NCBI GenBank assembly: GCA_021442155.1
Contig: JAKCPB010001386.1
Coordinates: 52,130 to 116,129, forward strand
Direction of reading: 5' to 3'
Length of the DNA stretch: 64,000 nucleotides
Origin: Cymbidium sinense
Taxonomy: Eukaryota > Streptophyta > Magnoliopsida > Asparagales > Orchidaceae
Shown piece by piece: positions 12,294 through 23,632 of this stretch (position 1 is its first letter; the number at the start of each line of letters is the position of its first letter). A program made the translations under genes and the position numbers. The notes under the pieces were generated by a model. It did no database searches, had not been told where the DNA came from, and saw only the letters and a list, made by a program, of their open reading frames with translations.

Positions 12294-12652
12294 TTAGAGA
12301 ACAACCAGATTCAACATTTCTTACCAGTAACACACCAAGTCTACACAAGGATGACATAATAAAATGAGCACATAGTAAATCAAAACCCTAGATAATTAGA
12401 ACCGCCTCTATCAAGACCTTCAAAGTATATTGTTCTTCGTTTTTATAACCAACCTCTAAAGTATCCACCATCATATCTATCTCCCCTCCACACCACCACT
12501 AGTTGTAACCTTCTTCACTCTTTAAACCACCATTGCTTACCACCTCTACATCCACCATCTCCAAGTTCCCACCATCACTAGAGTCGCCACCTCCAACTTG
12601 CCTCCATTTAGATATTAGATTACTTTATGGTGATGTTTCATCAAGGTTTATT
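12294..12652 (-). pseudogene. Glycine-rich RNA-binding protein retrocopy, copy 2
   Basis: Strongly decayed copy with many small deletions, about 110 bases shorter than copy 1. The 3' UTR landmarks are recognisable on the + strand (CAACATTTCTT, AACACACCAAG, ACCCTAGATAA), as is the glycine-rich tail in antisense (CCACCACTAG, ACCACCATTGC). The end is a truncated form of the shared CATCAAGGTT junction. No reading frame survives. Its high divergence suggests that it is one of the oldest copies. Confidence 0.8.
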
Positions 12653-15600
12653 CTTATTTTAGTTTTAGGTTTTATTTTATGTTTATTTTTTATTCATAGT
12701 TACTTTAATTTTAGTTTAGTAGGGATTTGGGTTTTTTATTTAGGGCTTTTATTTTTTATTTAGTTTTTTTATGCTTTTAGGTTTTAAGTTTTTTTATTTT
12801 TTTAGTTTAATTTATTTAGTAGGTTTAAGTTTAATGTAGGCTTTATAAGCTTTAGGTAGGCTGGTAGCTAGTAGATATTATAGTTTAGTAGGGAGGCTAG
12901 CTATTTATTTTATTTTTTAAATTTATCTTCTCATTTATTTATATTTATTTAGGTTTTTTATTTAGGGTATTTGAAAGTTATTAGGGTCTATATTTATTAT
13001 TATATTTTATCTATTTATCTTATTTTATCATTATTTTAGGCTATTTTTATTTACTTTATTTATTATTTTATTATTATTTTTATTTATTTATTTTATTTTT
13101 ATCTCTTTTTTTAAGATGTCAGTAGTGGTAGCCAGTCAGATCTAGCCTTTTATAGTTTCTCAGGTTGTGGCCTAGGTAGGCCTAGGGCCCAGGGTTTTGG
13201 CCTGGCCCAGGGTTTATGGTTTTAGGGCCTAGTAAGTGCAGGGTTTAGGGTGATAATTAGTGTAAACAAACCCAGTTTTAGTTTATTAGTTTATTATATT
13301 ATAGGTTTATTTTATTTTTTAATTATATTAATTTTGTTTATTTATTAGTTTGTCTATTTTATGTATTTTATTTTATTTTATTTATTTTAGTTTAATTTTA
13401 TTTATTTTTACATGTTTTTAAGTTTTATTTTAAATATTTTAGGTTTAGGTTTATTTTTAGTTTATTTTATACAGGTAAGTTTATTTAAATGATCTTTTAT
13501 TATTAGTATTTTATAGTTTATTTTATTTTCTTTAGTTTTTTTTATGGTTTAGCATCTATTTATTTTTAGGTTTTTTTATTTTAATTTTATCTTATGATTA
13601 GATTATTTTAGAGCTTTATTTATGAGTTTATCATTATTTTGTTTATTTTATTTTTGTCAGTTTTATTTATTTTATCTGAGCCTATGTCTTCTATCTTTAT
13701 GTAGTCAGGAGTGTTTTATATTATTTTAATTAGAGTTTCTTTTATCTATTTATCTTTATTTATCTCATTTTTATTTAGGCCCAGGGTTTAGATGGGCCAG
13801 CCCAGGTTGTGGCCCAGGATCTAGGTCAATTGTTTAGGGCCTCAGATCTATAAGTAGTAGTTTATAATTGGAGTGTGTTTGGCCCAGGTTTAGGGTTCAG
13901 GCCTCAGTGGTTTAGGCTCAGCCTAGTGCCTAGGTCAGTAGGATTTAGGTTTAGGTCAGTCAGAGGGCTCATGGCCTGGGAGTCTCAGGTCAGTCAGGTA
14001 AGCCTGGGATTTTGGCTATTTTAGTCAGGGCTCATTTTTAGGGCTCAGGCCCAGGGCCTAGTGGCCCAGGGTTTTGGAGTCAGTATTTTTTTGGTAGAAC
14101 AGGGTAGGTCAGTGAGGTAGGTGATTTAGGATTAGCTCATTGCAGGTTTAAAAAAATCAGCAAAGAGATTAGTATTTAGTTTTATTATATATTTATTTAT
14201 ATTTTATTTTTTTTAGTTATTTATTTTTATTTATTTAGTTTTTTTTGTCATTTTATTTTATTTTAGTTTAGTTTATTTATTTTTTAGTAGTTTATTTTTA
14301 TTATTTTTATTGTTTAAGCTTTATTAAATTTTTAGGTAGGTTTATTTTTTATTTTATTTTAGTTTTAGTTTATTTTAATATGTGTGTTCTTTTATTTTAT
14401 TTATTCAATTAGTTATTATCTTTTATTATTTTGTGGTTTCTAGTTTGGGTTTAGGCATTTTTTATTTATTTTCTTTTTATTTTTAATTATTTTATTTAGA
14501 TTTTATATAGGTTTAGAGCTATTTTTTATGAGTTTCTTCAGTTATTTATTTTTTATTTATTTTTGTTTAGTTTTTATTTATTTATTTGAGCTCATTTTAT
14601 TTTCTTATTTTATTTTTTTAGGCCTTATTTATTTATTTTATTATTTATATTTTAGTTTAGGTTTTTATTTATTTTTTTATTTTATTTAGGTTACATTTTT
14701 ATTTAGGTTTAGGTAGTTTAGGGCTAGAGATTGGTATTAATTTCATAGTGTCAGGATATTTGTTGGTTTATTTTTTATTTTAATTTGTGGTTTAGGCTCA
14801 GTTAGTCAGTTTGTGGGTTTGGGTCATTTGGGTAAAGCATTTCAGACAGATCAGTTTAGGGTTCATTCCAGTTTATAGCTCATTTTATCAGAGCTGTTAG
14901 TTACTCTGGTCCCAGTATTAGAGGAGCCTAAGGTCTATGTTAGGTCCAGTGGTAAGGTGGCTATAGGTCTTAGGGCTTCAGCCTAATTTAGGAGGGCATC
15001 AGGGCTCAGTATGATACCAGCTCATAAAGCTTTATAAATAGCTAAACCAGGTAGTATTAGTATTAAGATTTATATTAGGTATTTTTTATACATTAGTATT
15101 TATCTTTGTTATATTTAGTTCATTTGTTATTTTTATTATTTTTATTTTTTTTTTTATTTTAATTTATTTATCTTTTTTAAGTTTATGTTTAAGTATTTAG
15201 ATCTTTTTTTTATTATATTTTATCTAGGTTTATTTAGTATTATTTTATCTTAGTTATTTTATTTAGATTTAGGTTCTTTTTTTATTAGCTATTTTATTTA
15301 GCTCAGTTATTTTATTTGTTTTATTTTAGGTTAGTTTTTTTAGTTTAGGGTATTTCATTTTATTTTTTTGGTTTTCAGGTTTATTTTAATATTATTTTAT
15401 GTTGATTTTATTTATTTGTAGTTTATTTTATTTATTTTATCTTTTAGTTGTGTTTTTTTTTTAGGTTTTATTTTTTTTATTTTGAGGTTTAAGTTTAGAT
15501 TTTATTTTTTTTAGGTTTAGCTTTAGGTTTTATTTAGGAAATTTTTGGTTTTATTTTTTTAGTTTGTTTGTTTATTTTGGTTTATTATATTTATTTAGAT

Positions 15601-17167
15601 TTAGGCAGTTTAGGTTTTATTTATTTTATTTAGTTTATTTAATAGGTTTAGGTTTATTTTAATTATTTTATTTTATTTTTATTTTGGTTTAAATTTCTTT
15701 TTTTTTGATTTTATTTTTTTAATTAATATTGGTTTTATTTTAGGTTTATTTTTTTAGTTTTATTTTATTTTATTTTATTTTTATCTTTTATTAGATTAAT
15801 TTAATCATTTTTATTTTTTCATTCTTAGGTTTATTTTATTTTTATTTAGTTACATTTTCATTTATTGATCTTTATTTTATTTTATTTTTAGTTTAGATTT
15901 TCATTTAGGATTTATTTCATTTTATTTTTTTATTATTTTAGGTTCTGTTTTGATATATTTATTTTAAGTTTATTTAGTTTAGGTTTCTAAGATTTAGGGT
16001 TTAGGTTGGTTTTATTTTGTTTTGGTTTTAGGGTTAGTTTTAGGGTTTAGTTTAGCAGCTTAGGGTTTAGGTATTTTGTGATTAGGTTATGGTTTGTTTT
16101 AGGTTTAGGTTAGCTTATTTATTTTTTTTAAAAAAATAAACCCAGGTTTAGGTTTATCGATATTTTATTTGAGTTTTATTTATTTTTATTTTATTTTATT
16201 TTATATGTTTATTTATTTATTATTTATTATTTTATTTTATTTTTTTTTATTTTATTTTAGTTTTATTATTTTATTTTATTTTAGGTTTAGTTGTGTTTAT
16301 TTTTTGAGTTTTATTTTTATTTTATTTTTTTTTAGGTTTTATTTTTATTTTTTGTTTTGTTTAGGTTTTATTTTATTAGGTAGGTTTAGGATTTTTATTT
16401 ATTTTTTATTTAGGTTTAGGTTTATTTATTTAGTAGTTTATTTTAGTTTAGGTATTTTTATTTTGTATTTATTTTATTTTAAGTTGGTTTTTATAGGTTT
16501 ATGTTTATTTTTATTTATTTAGGTTTCATTTTAGGTATGTTTTATTTAGTTTTATTTTAGGTTTATTTTTGGTATTTATTTTATTTTATTTAATTTTACT
16601 AGTAATTATTTATAGTCAGATTATATTTTATTTAGTTTATTTTATATTTATTTTATCCACTTTAGTTTAAGCTTATGTTTATTTTATTTATATTTATATT
16701 TAGCTCAGGTTTATAATATCTTAAAGGTTTTATCTTATTAGTAGTTTTAGTTAGAGAGTGGTTTGTTTAGGGTAGTAGAGGAGGAGGGCCCAGTGCCTAG
16801 GGCCCAGGCTCAGGGTTATGATCAGAGTTCCATTTAGGGTTTTAAGCTTTTAGTTTAAGGTTTTAAAGTTTTAGGTTGTCATGGTTAGGGTTTGGGGTAT
16901 GGTAGTAGTTAGGTTGGGTTTTTTATGGCTCAGTTTAGGCCAGGTTGTGGTTTGCTTTAGTCCTTTTTAGGCCTAGAGCCTAGGGTTTTTTGTGGGTTTA
17001 GGTCAGTGATAGTGTGGTTATTTGGGTAGAGTTTGTCATGGGTTTAGTTAGTTTATTTTAAGCTTTGTGGTTTTGGTTGGGTTTTGGGGTTTAGTGTTTT
17101 ATTTAGGGATTAGGTTTTAAGTTTAGGTTTAGTTCATGTTTTAGTTTAGTGTTGGTTTTGATTTTTT
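12653..17167 (+). repeat. Degenerate telomere-like array, 4.5 kb
   Basis: TTTA-, TTTAGG- and TTTAGGG-type repeats as in 7034-12293, with G+C-rich heptamer islands at about 13140-13260, 13780-14150, 14820-15010 and 16770-17050. The 117-codon open frame at 16169-16522 encodes only Phe, Tyr, Ile and Leu runs and is a translation of TTTA repeats. No gene is seen. Confidence 0.85.
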
Positions 17168-17620
17168 TAAACAGAGAACAAATTGATTCAACATTTCTTT
17201 TTTTACCATCAACAACAACCAAGTTTTCTAAGACACAAGTGACATAGATAAAAATGAGCATAAGAGCAAATCAAACCCTAGATAACTAGAACCGCCTCTA
17301 TCAGAAAGACATCTGTAAGTGAGGCATTGTATTGGTCATTCTTCGCTTTCTCCAATTCCCATGAACCACACCTCTTGAGTAGGAAGATCCACCATCATAT
17401 CTCGATCTCCTCACCACCACCAGGTTGTAACCTTCTGCCGCTCCTCCCACCTTCCATAACCACCATTGCTCTGACCACCACCTCCAAATCCACCAGCACC
17501 TCCAAGTCTCTCTCACCACCACTGTGATAACCGCCGCCTCCACCTTCACCTCCACCGGTAGATCTAAATTGAGCCTGGTTGATGGTGATGTTCCTGCCAT
17601 CAAGGTTCTACCTAATCATT
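17168..17620 (-). pseudogene. Glycine-rich RNA-binding protein retrocopy, copy 3
   Basis: Well-preserved copy of the same 3'-end fragment. In sense direction it starts at the shared truncation (AATG then a changed GRTLDG-type motif near 17600). It continues through an ITINQAQ-like motif, a glycine-rich tail with YSRG repeats and a GNWR C-terminus, and then the 3' UTR. The NQAQ codons show that the stop in copy 1 (VN-stop-AQ) is a CAG-to-TAG change. Frameshifts break the tail. A T-run at about 17161-17168 precedes the 3' end on the + strand. Pseudogene; not functional. Confidence 0.85.
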
Positions 17621-18516
17621 GGGTTTAGGTTTAGGTTTATTAGGTTTTAGGGTTTAGGTTTATTTTTTTATTAATTTAGTTACTTTAATTTTAGGTTTAT
17701 AGTTTGGGGTTTAAGGTTTAGGGTTTAGGGTTAGGGTTTAGGGTTTAGAGTTTAGGCTTTAAGCTTTAGCATTTAGGGTGTTATGGTTTATGCTTTTAGG
17801 GTTTATGGTTTAGTCATAGTTTAGGTAGTTTAGGATATGGGTAGAGGGCCTTAGTTATATCCCAGGGTTTAGTAATTTCAGGCCTAAGGTCAGGCCTTAT
17901 TTATCAGTGGTTAATCAGAATCAGCCTGCCCAGTTTATCTGTGGCCTTTCAGGGCCCAGAGGTCAAAGTTAGGGCCTGGTGGCCCAGGGCCCATCTTAGG
18001 CCCATGCCATGGCTCAGATTCAGGGTAGGGCCTGGTCTTGTTGGCCTGGTTTGGGGTTTAGGTAGGTAGGCAGCCTGGGTCTTGTTCAGTTTTATCACTT
18101 TATCTTTTAGTCAACTTTTATTTTATCTTTAGATTTTATTTTTTATCTTTATTATAGAGGTTAGGCATTTATTTATATCTTTATTTTATTTTCAGTTTTT
18201 ATTTATTTTTTTCTTTAGGTTTATTTAGTTTTAAGTTTAGGTTTTAGTGTTTAGGTTTATGGGATTTGGGTCTTTTGGTTGAAGCCTAAGATTTAGGTCA
18301 GGCTTATTTAGTATTTAAAGTTTAGGGTTTAGTTTAGGTTTTGGTTAGGATTAGGGTTTGGTTAGTTTAGGTTTGGGTTTTATGGTTAGTAAGGGCAGGG
18401 TTAGGTTTTTGTTTTTTTTTTTATTTTGTTTTATTTTAGGGTTTGGTACAATTTATTTAGGTTTTAGGTTTAAGGATTGGGTTTTAGATTAGGGTTTAGG
18501 GTTTTTGGTTGTTTTT
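17621..18516 (+). repeat. Telomere-like array
   Basis: Repeats with a fairly regular TTTAGGG cluster at 17700-17780, a G+C-rich heptamer island at about 17850-18080, then mixed TTTAGG/TTTA. No gene seen. Confidence 0.85.
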
Positions 18517-18572
18517 TCAATAGAGAACAAATTCAGTTATTCTTTTATAAGGTTTTGCCCATTGTTATGGTT
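18517..18572 (-). pseudogene. RNA-binding protein retrocopy remnant with internal deletion
   Basis: A 56-base remnant holds the 3'-most part of the retrocopy (CAATAGAGAACAAATTCA) joined almost directly to its 5' junction sequence (AAGGTTTTGCCCATTGTT). About 400 internal bases are missing. Both ends match the other copies, which shows that the unit was a full copy before it collapsed. Confidence 0.65.
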
Positions 18573-18719
18573 TAGGTTTAGGTTTAGTTTTATTTGGTTT
18601 TAAGGTTTATGTTTATATTTTAATTTATTTAGTTACTTTTGGTTTTGGTTTAGGGTTTGGGGTTTAGGATTTACTGTTAGAGTTTAAGGTTTATGGTCCA
18701 AGGATTTTTAAATTTTTTT
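18573..18719 (+). repeat. Telomere-like array
   Basis: Short TTTAGG/TTTAGGG-variant stretch between the deleted RNA-binding-protein remnant and the ribosomal P0 pseudogene. No gene seen. Confidence 0.75.
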
Positions 18720-19611
18720 TAAACTCAAATGATTCCATAATAAACAAGAAATTATCAAATCAAACAACACATTATCCTCTAACATTTAATAAAATAAGAT
18801 AAAATAAAATGAAATTAAAAAATTCAAAAAAATAGTATTTCAAAAAATAAGTTAACTACTAGATACAATAAAATTTGATTTATTGTAAGGTCAACAAAGC
18901 TTAGTCGAATAAGTTGAAACCCATATCATCATCAAATTCCTCAGCAGGCTCTTTCTTCTTCTCTTCCACTGCAGTAGCCGGAGCAAGAGTGGCAGGAGGA
19001 GGAGTAGCAGGAGTAGCAGAAGTAGCAGGCGCAGTAGCCACATCAAATTTACTAGGATCCTTCAAATACTCTTAACCTTCTCAGCCTGCGGGTATGTGTA
19101 ATTAGTGGCAATCATGATGGCGAGGACATTCTTGTAAGCATTCATGAACATGTGGGGTGCTATAGCAAGGGTGGGATAAGAGAGGGCTAGTGAGAGAGAA
19201 GTGATCATTGAAAGGCCTGCCAAAAACTTCTCGATGAGATCATCTTCAGTGAGGTCAAGCTCCTCAGGACTGCACACCGAACCATCATCATACAAAGACT
19301 GGATGATAAAGACATAAGAGAATGCCCTAATCCCCAACTCAGTGAGGAGAGTAGCCTTTGAGAATCCCACCTTATTGCCTTTTTTAATCAGCTCAACTGG
19401 GGTGATAATTTCAGTAGTGCCCTTGTTGATCTTAGTTGGGATGTTGAGAACTTGGAAGAAAGAATTCTGTGAAGGATCCATACCAGTGGTTCCTGGAGGA
19501 ACCCAACATCAATAGGTGCAATAAGGCCAACATGGGCAAGAGCACCAACTTTGTATTTCAAAACCTCTTCCTTGACTTCTTTAAGATCACATTACATAAA
19601 AATCAACTCAA
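18720..19611 (-). pseudogene. Ribosomal stalk protein P0 (uL10) processed pseudogene, 5'-truncated
   Basis: Minus-strand copy of the C-terminal two thirds of the 60S acidic ribosomal protein P0, which in living cells anchors the P1/P2 stalk on the large subunit. The frame at 19062-19481 carries [28 protein letters not shown] and [16 protein letters not shown], characteristic of P0. The Ala/Pro hinge follows, and the end is [13 protein letters not shown] with its stop at 18901-18903. There are frameshifts near 19506 (DVVVPPG region) and between 19062 and the hinge, and an in-frame stop near 19590. Sequence before about residue 95 is absent. A 3' UTR of about 170 bases and an A-rich tail (T-run at 18714-18722 on the + strand) lie on the left, so it is a retrocopy. 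Confidence 0.92.
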
Positions 19612-20768
19612 CCGTGTATAGGTATGTGGTTGGGGTTTGTGGGTTTGTGGTTAGGCTGATTTGTGGGTCTAGTTATTTAGGGTTTAGGGATGGTAGGTAA
19701 GTGGGTGGTTTTTTAGATTTAGGGTAGGGTAGGGTTTAGAGAGATTAGGTTTTATTAGGTTTTGAATTAGTGGGTTTTTTAATTTTTTTAAAATTAAGTA
19801 AACTGGTAGGTTTAGGTTTATTTAGTTTATTTTATTTTTAATTTTTATTTAGTTTAGATTTTTTATTTTAGGTTTATTTATTTTAGTTTAGGGTTTTATT
19901 TTTATTTTAAGTTTATTTTTTACTTGAGTTTATTTTATTATATTTTTAGGTTTAGATTTTATTTTTATTTTAGATTTAGGTTTAGGTTTTATTATATTTT
20001 AGGTTTAGGTTTTATGTTATTTTAGGTTTATTTTAGGTTATTTTATAGTTTAGGTTTATTTTTAGTCATTTTATTTATTTAGTTTAGGATTAGGTTTTTT
20101 ATTTTAGGTTTAAGTTTAGGTTTTATTTATTTTATTTTGTTTAGTTTATTTTAGTTTAGGTTTAGGTTTATTTTATTATTATTTTAGGTTTAGTTTTAGT
20201 TTAGGTTTATTTTATTTTATTTTAGGTTTATTTTTAAGTTTATTTTAGGTTTAGTTTAATTTAATTTAATATAAATTTATTTTAAGTTTAATTTTAGTTT
20301 ACATTTAGTTTTATTTTATTTAGGTTTTATTCTTAGGTTTATTTTATTTTATTTTAGTTTAGGTTTTTATTTATTTATTTAGATTATTTTATTTTATTTT
20401 AATATTTAGGTATACAGGTTTTTTAGGTTTTATCTATTATTTATTTATTTTATCTTATTTAGTTTTGTTCATTTTATTTTAGGTCTTATTTAGTTTAGGT
20501 TTAGGTTGTGGTAGGTTTAGGTCAGGGGGGATTTAGGAGGGTGGTAGGGTTTAGGTAGGGTTTAGTTTATTTTTTTAGTAGGGTGGGTTTAGGTGTGGAG
20601 GTTTAGGTTTAGGTTTAGGGTAGTGGGTTTAAGGTTGATAGTTTAGGTTTAGGTTTAGGATTTAGGATTAGGTGGGGTTAGGTTAATTTTATTTTATTTT
20701 TATTTTATATTTGGTTAAGGTTAAGAGGGTTTAGGTTGTAGTTTAGGGTTTAGGATTTTAATATTTTT
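19612..20768 (+). repeat. Telomere-like array
   Basis: TTTA/TTTAGG repeats, starting with a G+T-rich stretch (GGTTTGTGGG words) at 19620-19770 and ending with AGGTTTAGG-type hexamers at 20500-20760. No gene seen. Confidence 0.85.
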
Positions 20769-20920
20769 TTAATAGAGAACAAATTCATATTCAACATTTC
20801 TTCTTTTCAATTTTATCAACCAACACCCCAAGTGCTCGTGACAAGACATGACATAAAAAAAATGAGCATGCATACAACAAATCAAAAACCCTAGATAACT
20901 AGAACCATCTCTATTGTAAA
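20769..20920 (-). pseudogene. RNA-binding protein retrocopy, copy 4, 3' part
   Basis: 3' UTR portion of copy 4: AATAGAGAACAAATTCA, AACATTTCTTC, AACCCTAGATAACTAGAACC in + orientation. It stops abruptly at CTATTGTAAA, where the other copies continue with GACATAGTTCCATAAG. The rest of the copy resumes at 23137 after the LTR insertion. Confidence 0.85.
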
Positions 20921-21411
20921 TGTAGGCTTAATGAGCCTCATGTTCAATCCGATCAATTTTAATGATAACAAATGAATGCTTGGATGTTCTAATGTATGTT
21001 TTATGTGTTTCATATATATTAATTGATAATTACATATCCAAGACATCTCATAATATATTTGAAAAAATTGCAAGATTAGAAGAATGAAAGATAGATCAAA
21101 ATGGATAATGTGAAGCTCAAGATACCATATTTTAGGTTATATGCATTTATAACTATATTAGAAATTCATATTTGTTCATTGGCATGAATCAATAACTTAA
21201 CATATTATTTTTATTTATTTTAAATAATGATAAGGTTAATTTATATAAATCTCTATCTAATTAACATTCAATTATATGTTCATCATATAGCATTTGAATT
21301 ATCAAAATAATAAATGATAATAAATTATAGCTATTAAGTGTAATTAGTTTATATACTTAATATAATTAAATATTTTAATTTAATTTTAAGGTTATATATA
21401 GCTAACATATT

Positions 21412-21497
<86 letters not shown>

Positions 21498-23136
21498 TAT
21501 CATAATATTTAAATGTCATATTTCAAAAAACAAAAAATATGTGGAATTTTAGCCAAAGTCAATTTTATAATCAAGAAATTTATATCTGATTTCATCTCCA
21601 ACGGATTCCTTGGATTTATTTCCTTAATTTGATAGGTTACATGACCCACGTTTGGTTAAAATTGAATTTTATATGACTTTTCAAACATTAGCTGATTTTA
21701 ATAATGAATGCACGCTACATGCTTAGAATATATTATTTGATTATTTTTGACTTGCCCATGTGAATAGTCAAATTTTGGATGTTTAAATTTAATATTTATT
21801 TAATATAAATTATATTTTTATTGAATATCAAATTATTATATGATAAAATGATGTTAGAATAATATATTTTTTGAAATAATTCAAAATAACCTTCTTGCTT
21901 ATTAGTAGCCCTCATTTTCTTCATGAAAGCATTGCTCATTCAAATTCAAAATCCCTCCAGGAAATCTAAGAGAAAATTTCCTAGATTTTCCTTTCAAGTG
22001 TTCTCCAAATTGCAAGATCAAATCCTTGGCTTGGAAGCTTCAACATCTTCAACTAAGCAAGCTTTCTCAAATTGATTTGATTTTTTTGATCTTAATCCCT
22101 TTTAGTTGTTCATACTATTTTCACCATCTATTTATTCTTTCTAATTTATACTTTTGGTGGATTAGTCTTTGGACATCAAAGTCTAAGTTTTCACATCAAA
22201 GTTTCTTTAATCATTTTTTTTGTGAAAACTCTGTGATAGTTGTAGGATTTATTTCAACTTGTTGAAATTTTTATCTTCCTACAAATTTATTTTGGTTTCT
22301 TAAAATATTTCTTCATTAGTCTTATTTGAAAGATCATTTATTCTTAGATCTATTTTAGAAGTATATTTTAAGCATTTCAAATTAATTTATAAAATTATTT
22401 CCATATTTGCTAGATCTCTTTTTAAAAGCTACTTTTACATCTATCATCATATACTATTTTATTTAAGTATTTTATGATCATTTGCATTAATAGAAAGCAT
22501 CTTTTTGGTTAAAATAAAATAAATTATTTCTTGTTGAAATTTATTTTATTGTGCAAAATAATATTGTGAATTTATTTTGAAATCATTTCTATATTAGTCT
22601 ACAAATTGTAATAACATAAACATCTTAGTAAGATCACTTTAAGATATTTATTTTATTATTTCTTATCAATATTAATATTTTATCTTTCCAAATTTTAAGT
22701 TGTAAAGTGATCATTTATAAGTTGTGAGATCACTTTTGAATTGGATAGCTTGGTATATTTGAGAGATTTATTTTATCAAAATTAATTATTTTGTATTTTA
22801 TTTCGTATATAAAATTTATATTGGATTGTACTCACCCCTTTGTAAGAGAGTACATATTGTTGTAGGGGTTATACTTGCCCCTTTATAGAAGAGTATTATT
22901 TGTAAGCAATTTTTCATTTAGTGGATTCCTGTAGGGTACATAGGGACAGGTTTGCAACCACATTGTGCCTATTGTCTCTTTTTACTTTACTGTACTTTTA
23001 TTTTTGCTGCATTAGGAATTGTATCTTGTTATTATAAAATCAAAAATTAATTTTGTACTAAAACATAAAATTTAAGATTTAACTTTAAAAATTTTAATAT
23101 CGCCCACCATCCTCCCCTCTGGGTGCTATAAGACTC
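20921..23136 (+). mobile_element. Solo LTR, probably Ty1/copia (2.2 kb)
   Basis: A 2.2 kb A/T-rich noncoding block precisely interrupts RNA-binding-protein copy 4. It starts TGTAGGCTTAATGAGCC and soon contains AATTTTAATGATAACAAA, a wording common near the 5' end of Ty1/copia LTRs in plants. Near its end it has ATCCTCCCCTCTGGGTGC, also typical of copia LTR 3' ends, and it finishes around GACTCA. No gag or pol sequence is present, so it is best read as a solo LTR left by recombination. The target duplication is unclear (AAAT-like on both sides). Lineage is inferred from wording only. The short open frames inside it are not genes. Confidence 0.6.
21414..21498. repeat. (TA)n microsatellite
   Basis: About 70 bases of near-perfect TA dinucleotides plus a short degenerate edge, inside the solo LTR. 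Confidence 0.95.
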
Positions 23137-23367
23137 ACAAATACATTATTCCATAAGTAGTTCGATTGATGCTCTTCGTTTCTCCAGCCTCATCAAAACC
23201 ACCTCCCTCTCGAGTAGTGGATCCACCATCTTATCTCTCCTCCGCCACCACCATGGCTTTATCGCCTCTCCCATAACCACCACCGCTCACCACCATCTCC
23301 ATATCCATCAAGACATCCATCCCCACCACTATAATAACCACCCCTCCTTCGTCTCTACTTCCATATC
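23137..23367 (-). pseudogene. RNA-binding protein retrocopy, copy 4, 5' part
   Basis: This continues the interrupted copy 4: ACATTATTCCATAAGTAG, then the glycine-rich tail in antisense with CCGCCACCACCATGGC and CATAACCACC words. It runs to a decayed 5' end without the clear CATCAAGGTTCT junction of the other copies. The array that follows is inverted, so the junction was probably lost in that rearrangement. Confidence 0.8.
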
Positions 23368-23632
23368 TAAACTAAACTTAGATTTACACTAAAAATGAAA
23401 CATAAATAAAATAATAAACTAAAAATAAACCTAAAAATAAATAAAAAATAAAACATAAACACTAAACTAAAAAAATCAAAACCTAAAATAAAATAAAATA
23501 AACAAAATAAAATAAACCTAAACCTAAACTAAAATAAACTAAACTAAAATAAACAAAACCTAAACCTAAACCTAAAATAAACTAAACCTAAACCTAAACC
23601 TAAACGAAATAAAATAAAATAAACTAAAAAAT
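23368..23632 (-). repeat. Inverted telomere-like segment (CCTAAA orientation)
   Basis: About 265 bases of AAACCTAAACC, AAATAAAAT and related words: the reverse complement of the surrounding matrix. It switches back to TTTAGGG within a few bases at about 23632-23641. This is the only clear orientation switch in the window. Confidence 0.85.

Noticed and set aside
16169..16522. 117-codon open frame rich in Phe, Tyr, Ile and Leu
   Set aside because: Direct translation of TTTA/TTTTA repeats; similar frames occur elsewhere in the array (8617, 24396). No conserved domain and no codon structure.
19062..19481. Functional small P0-like gene (139-codon open frame)
   Set aside because: It is only the middle of P0; upstream residues are absent, an in-frame stop and frameshifts flank it, and it has an A-rich tail and no promoter context.
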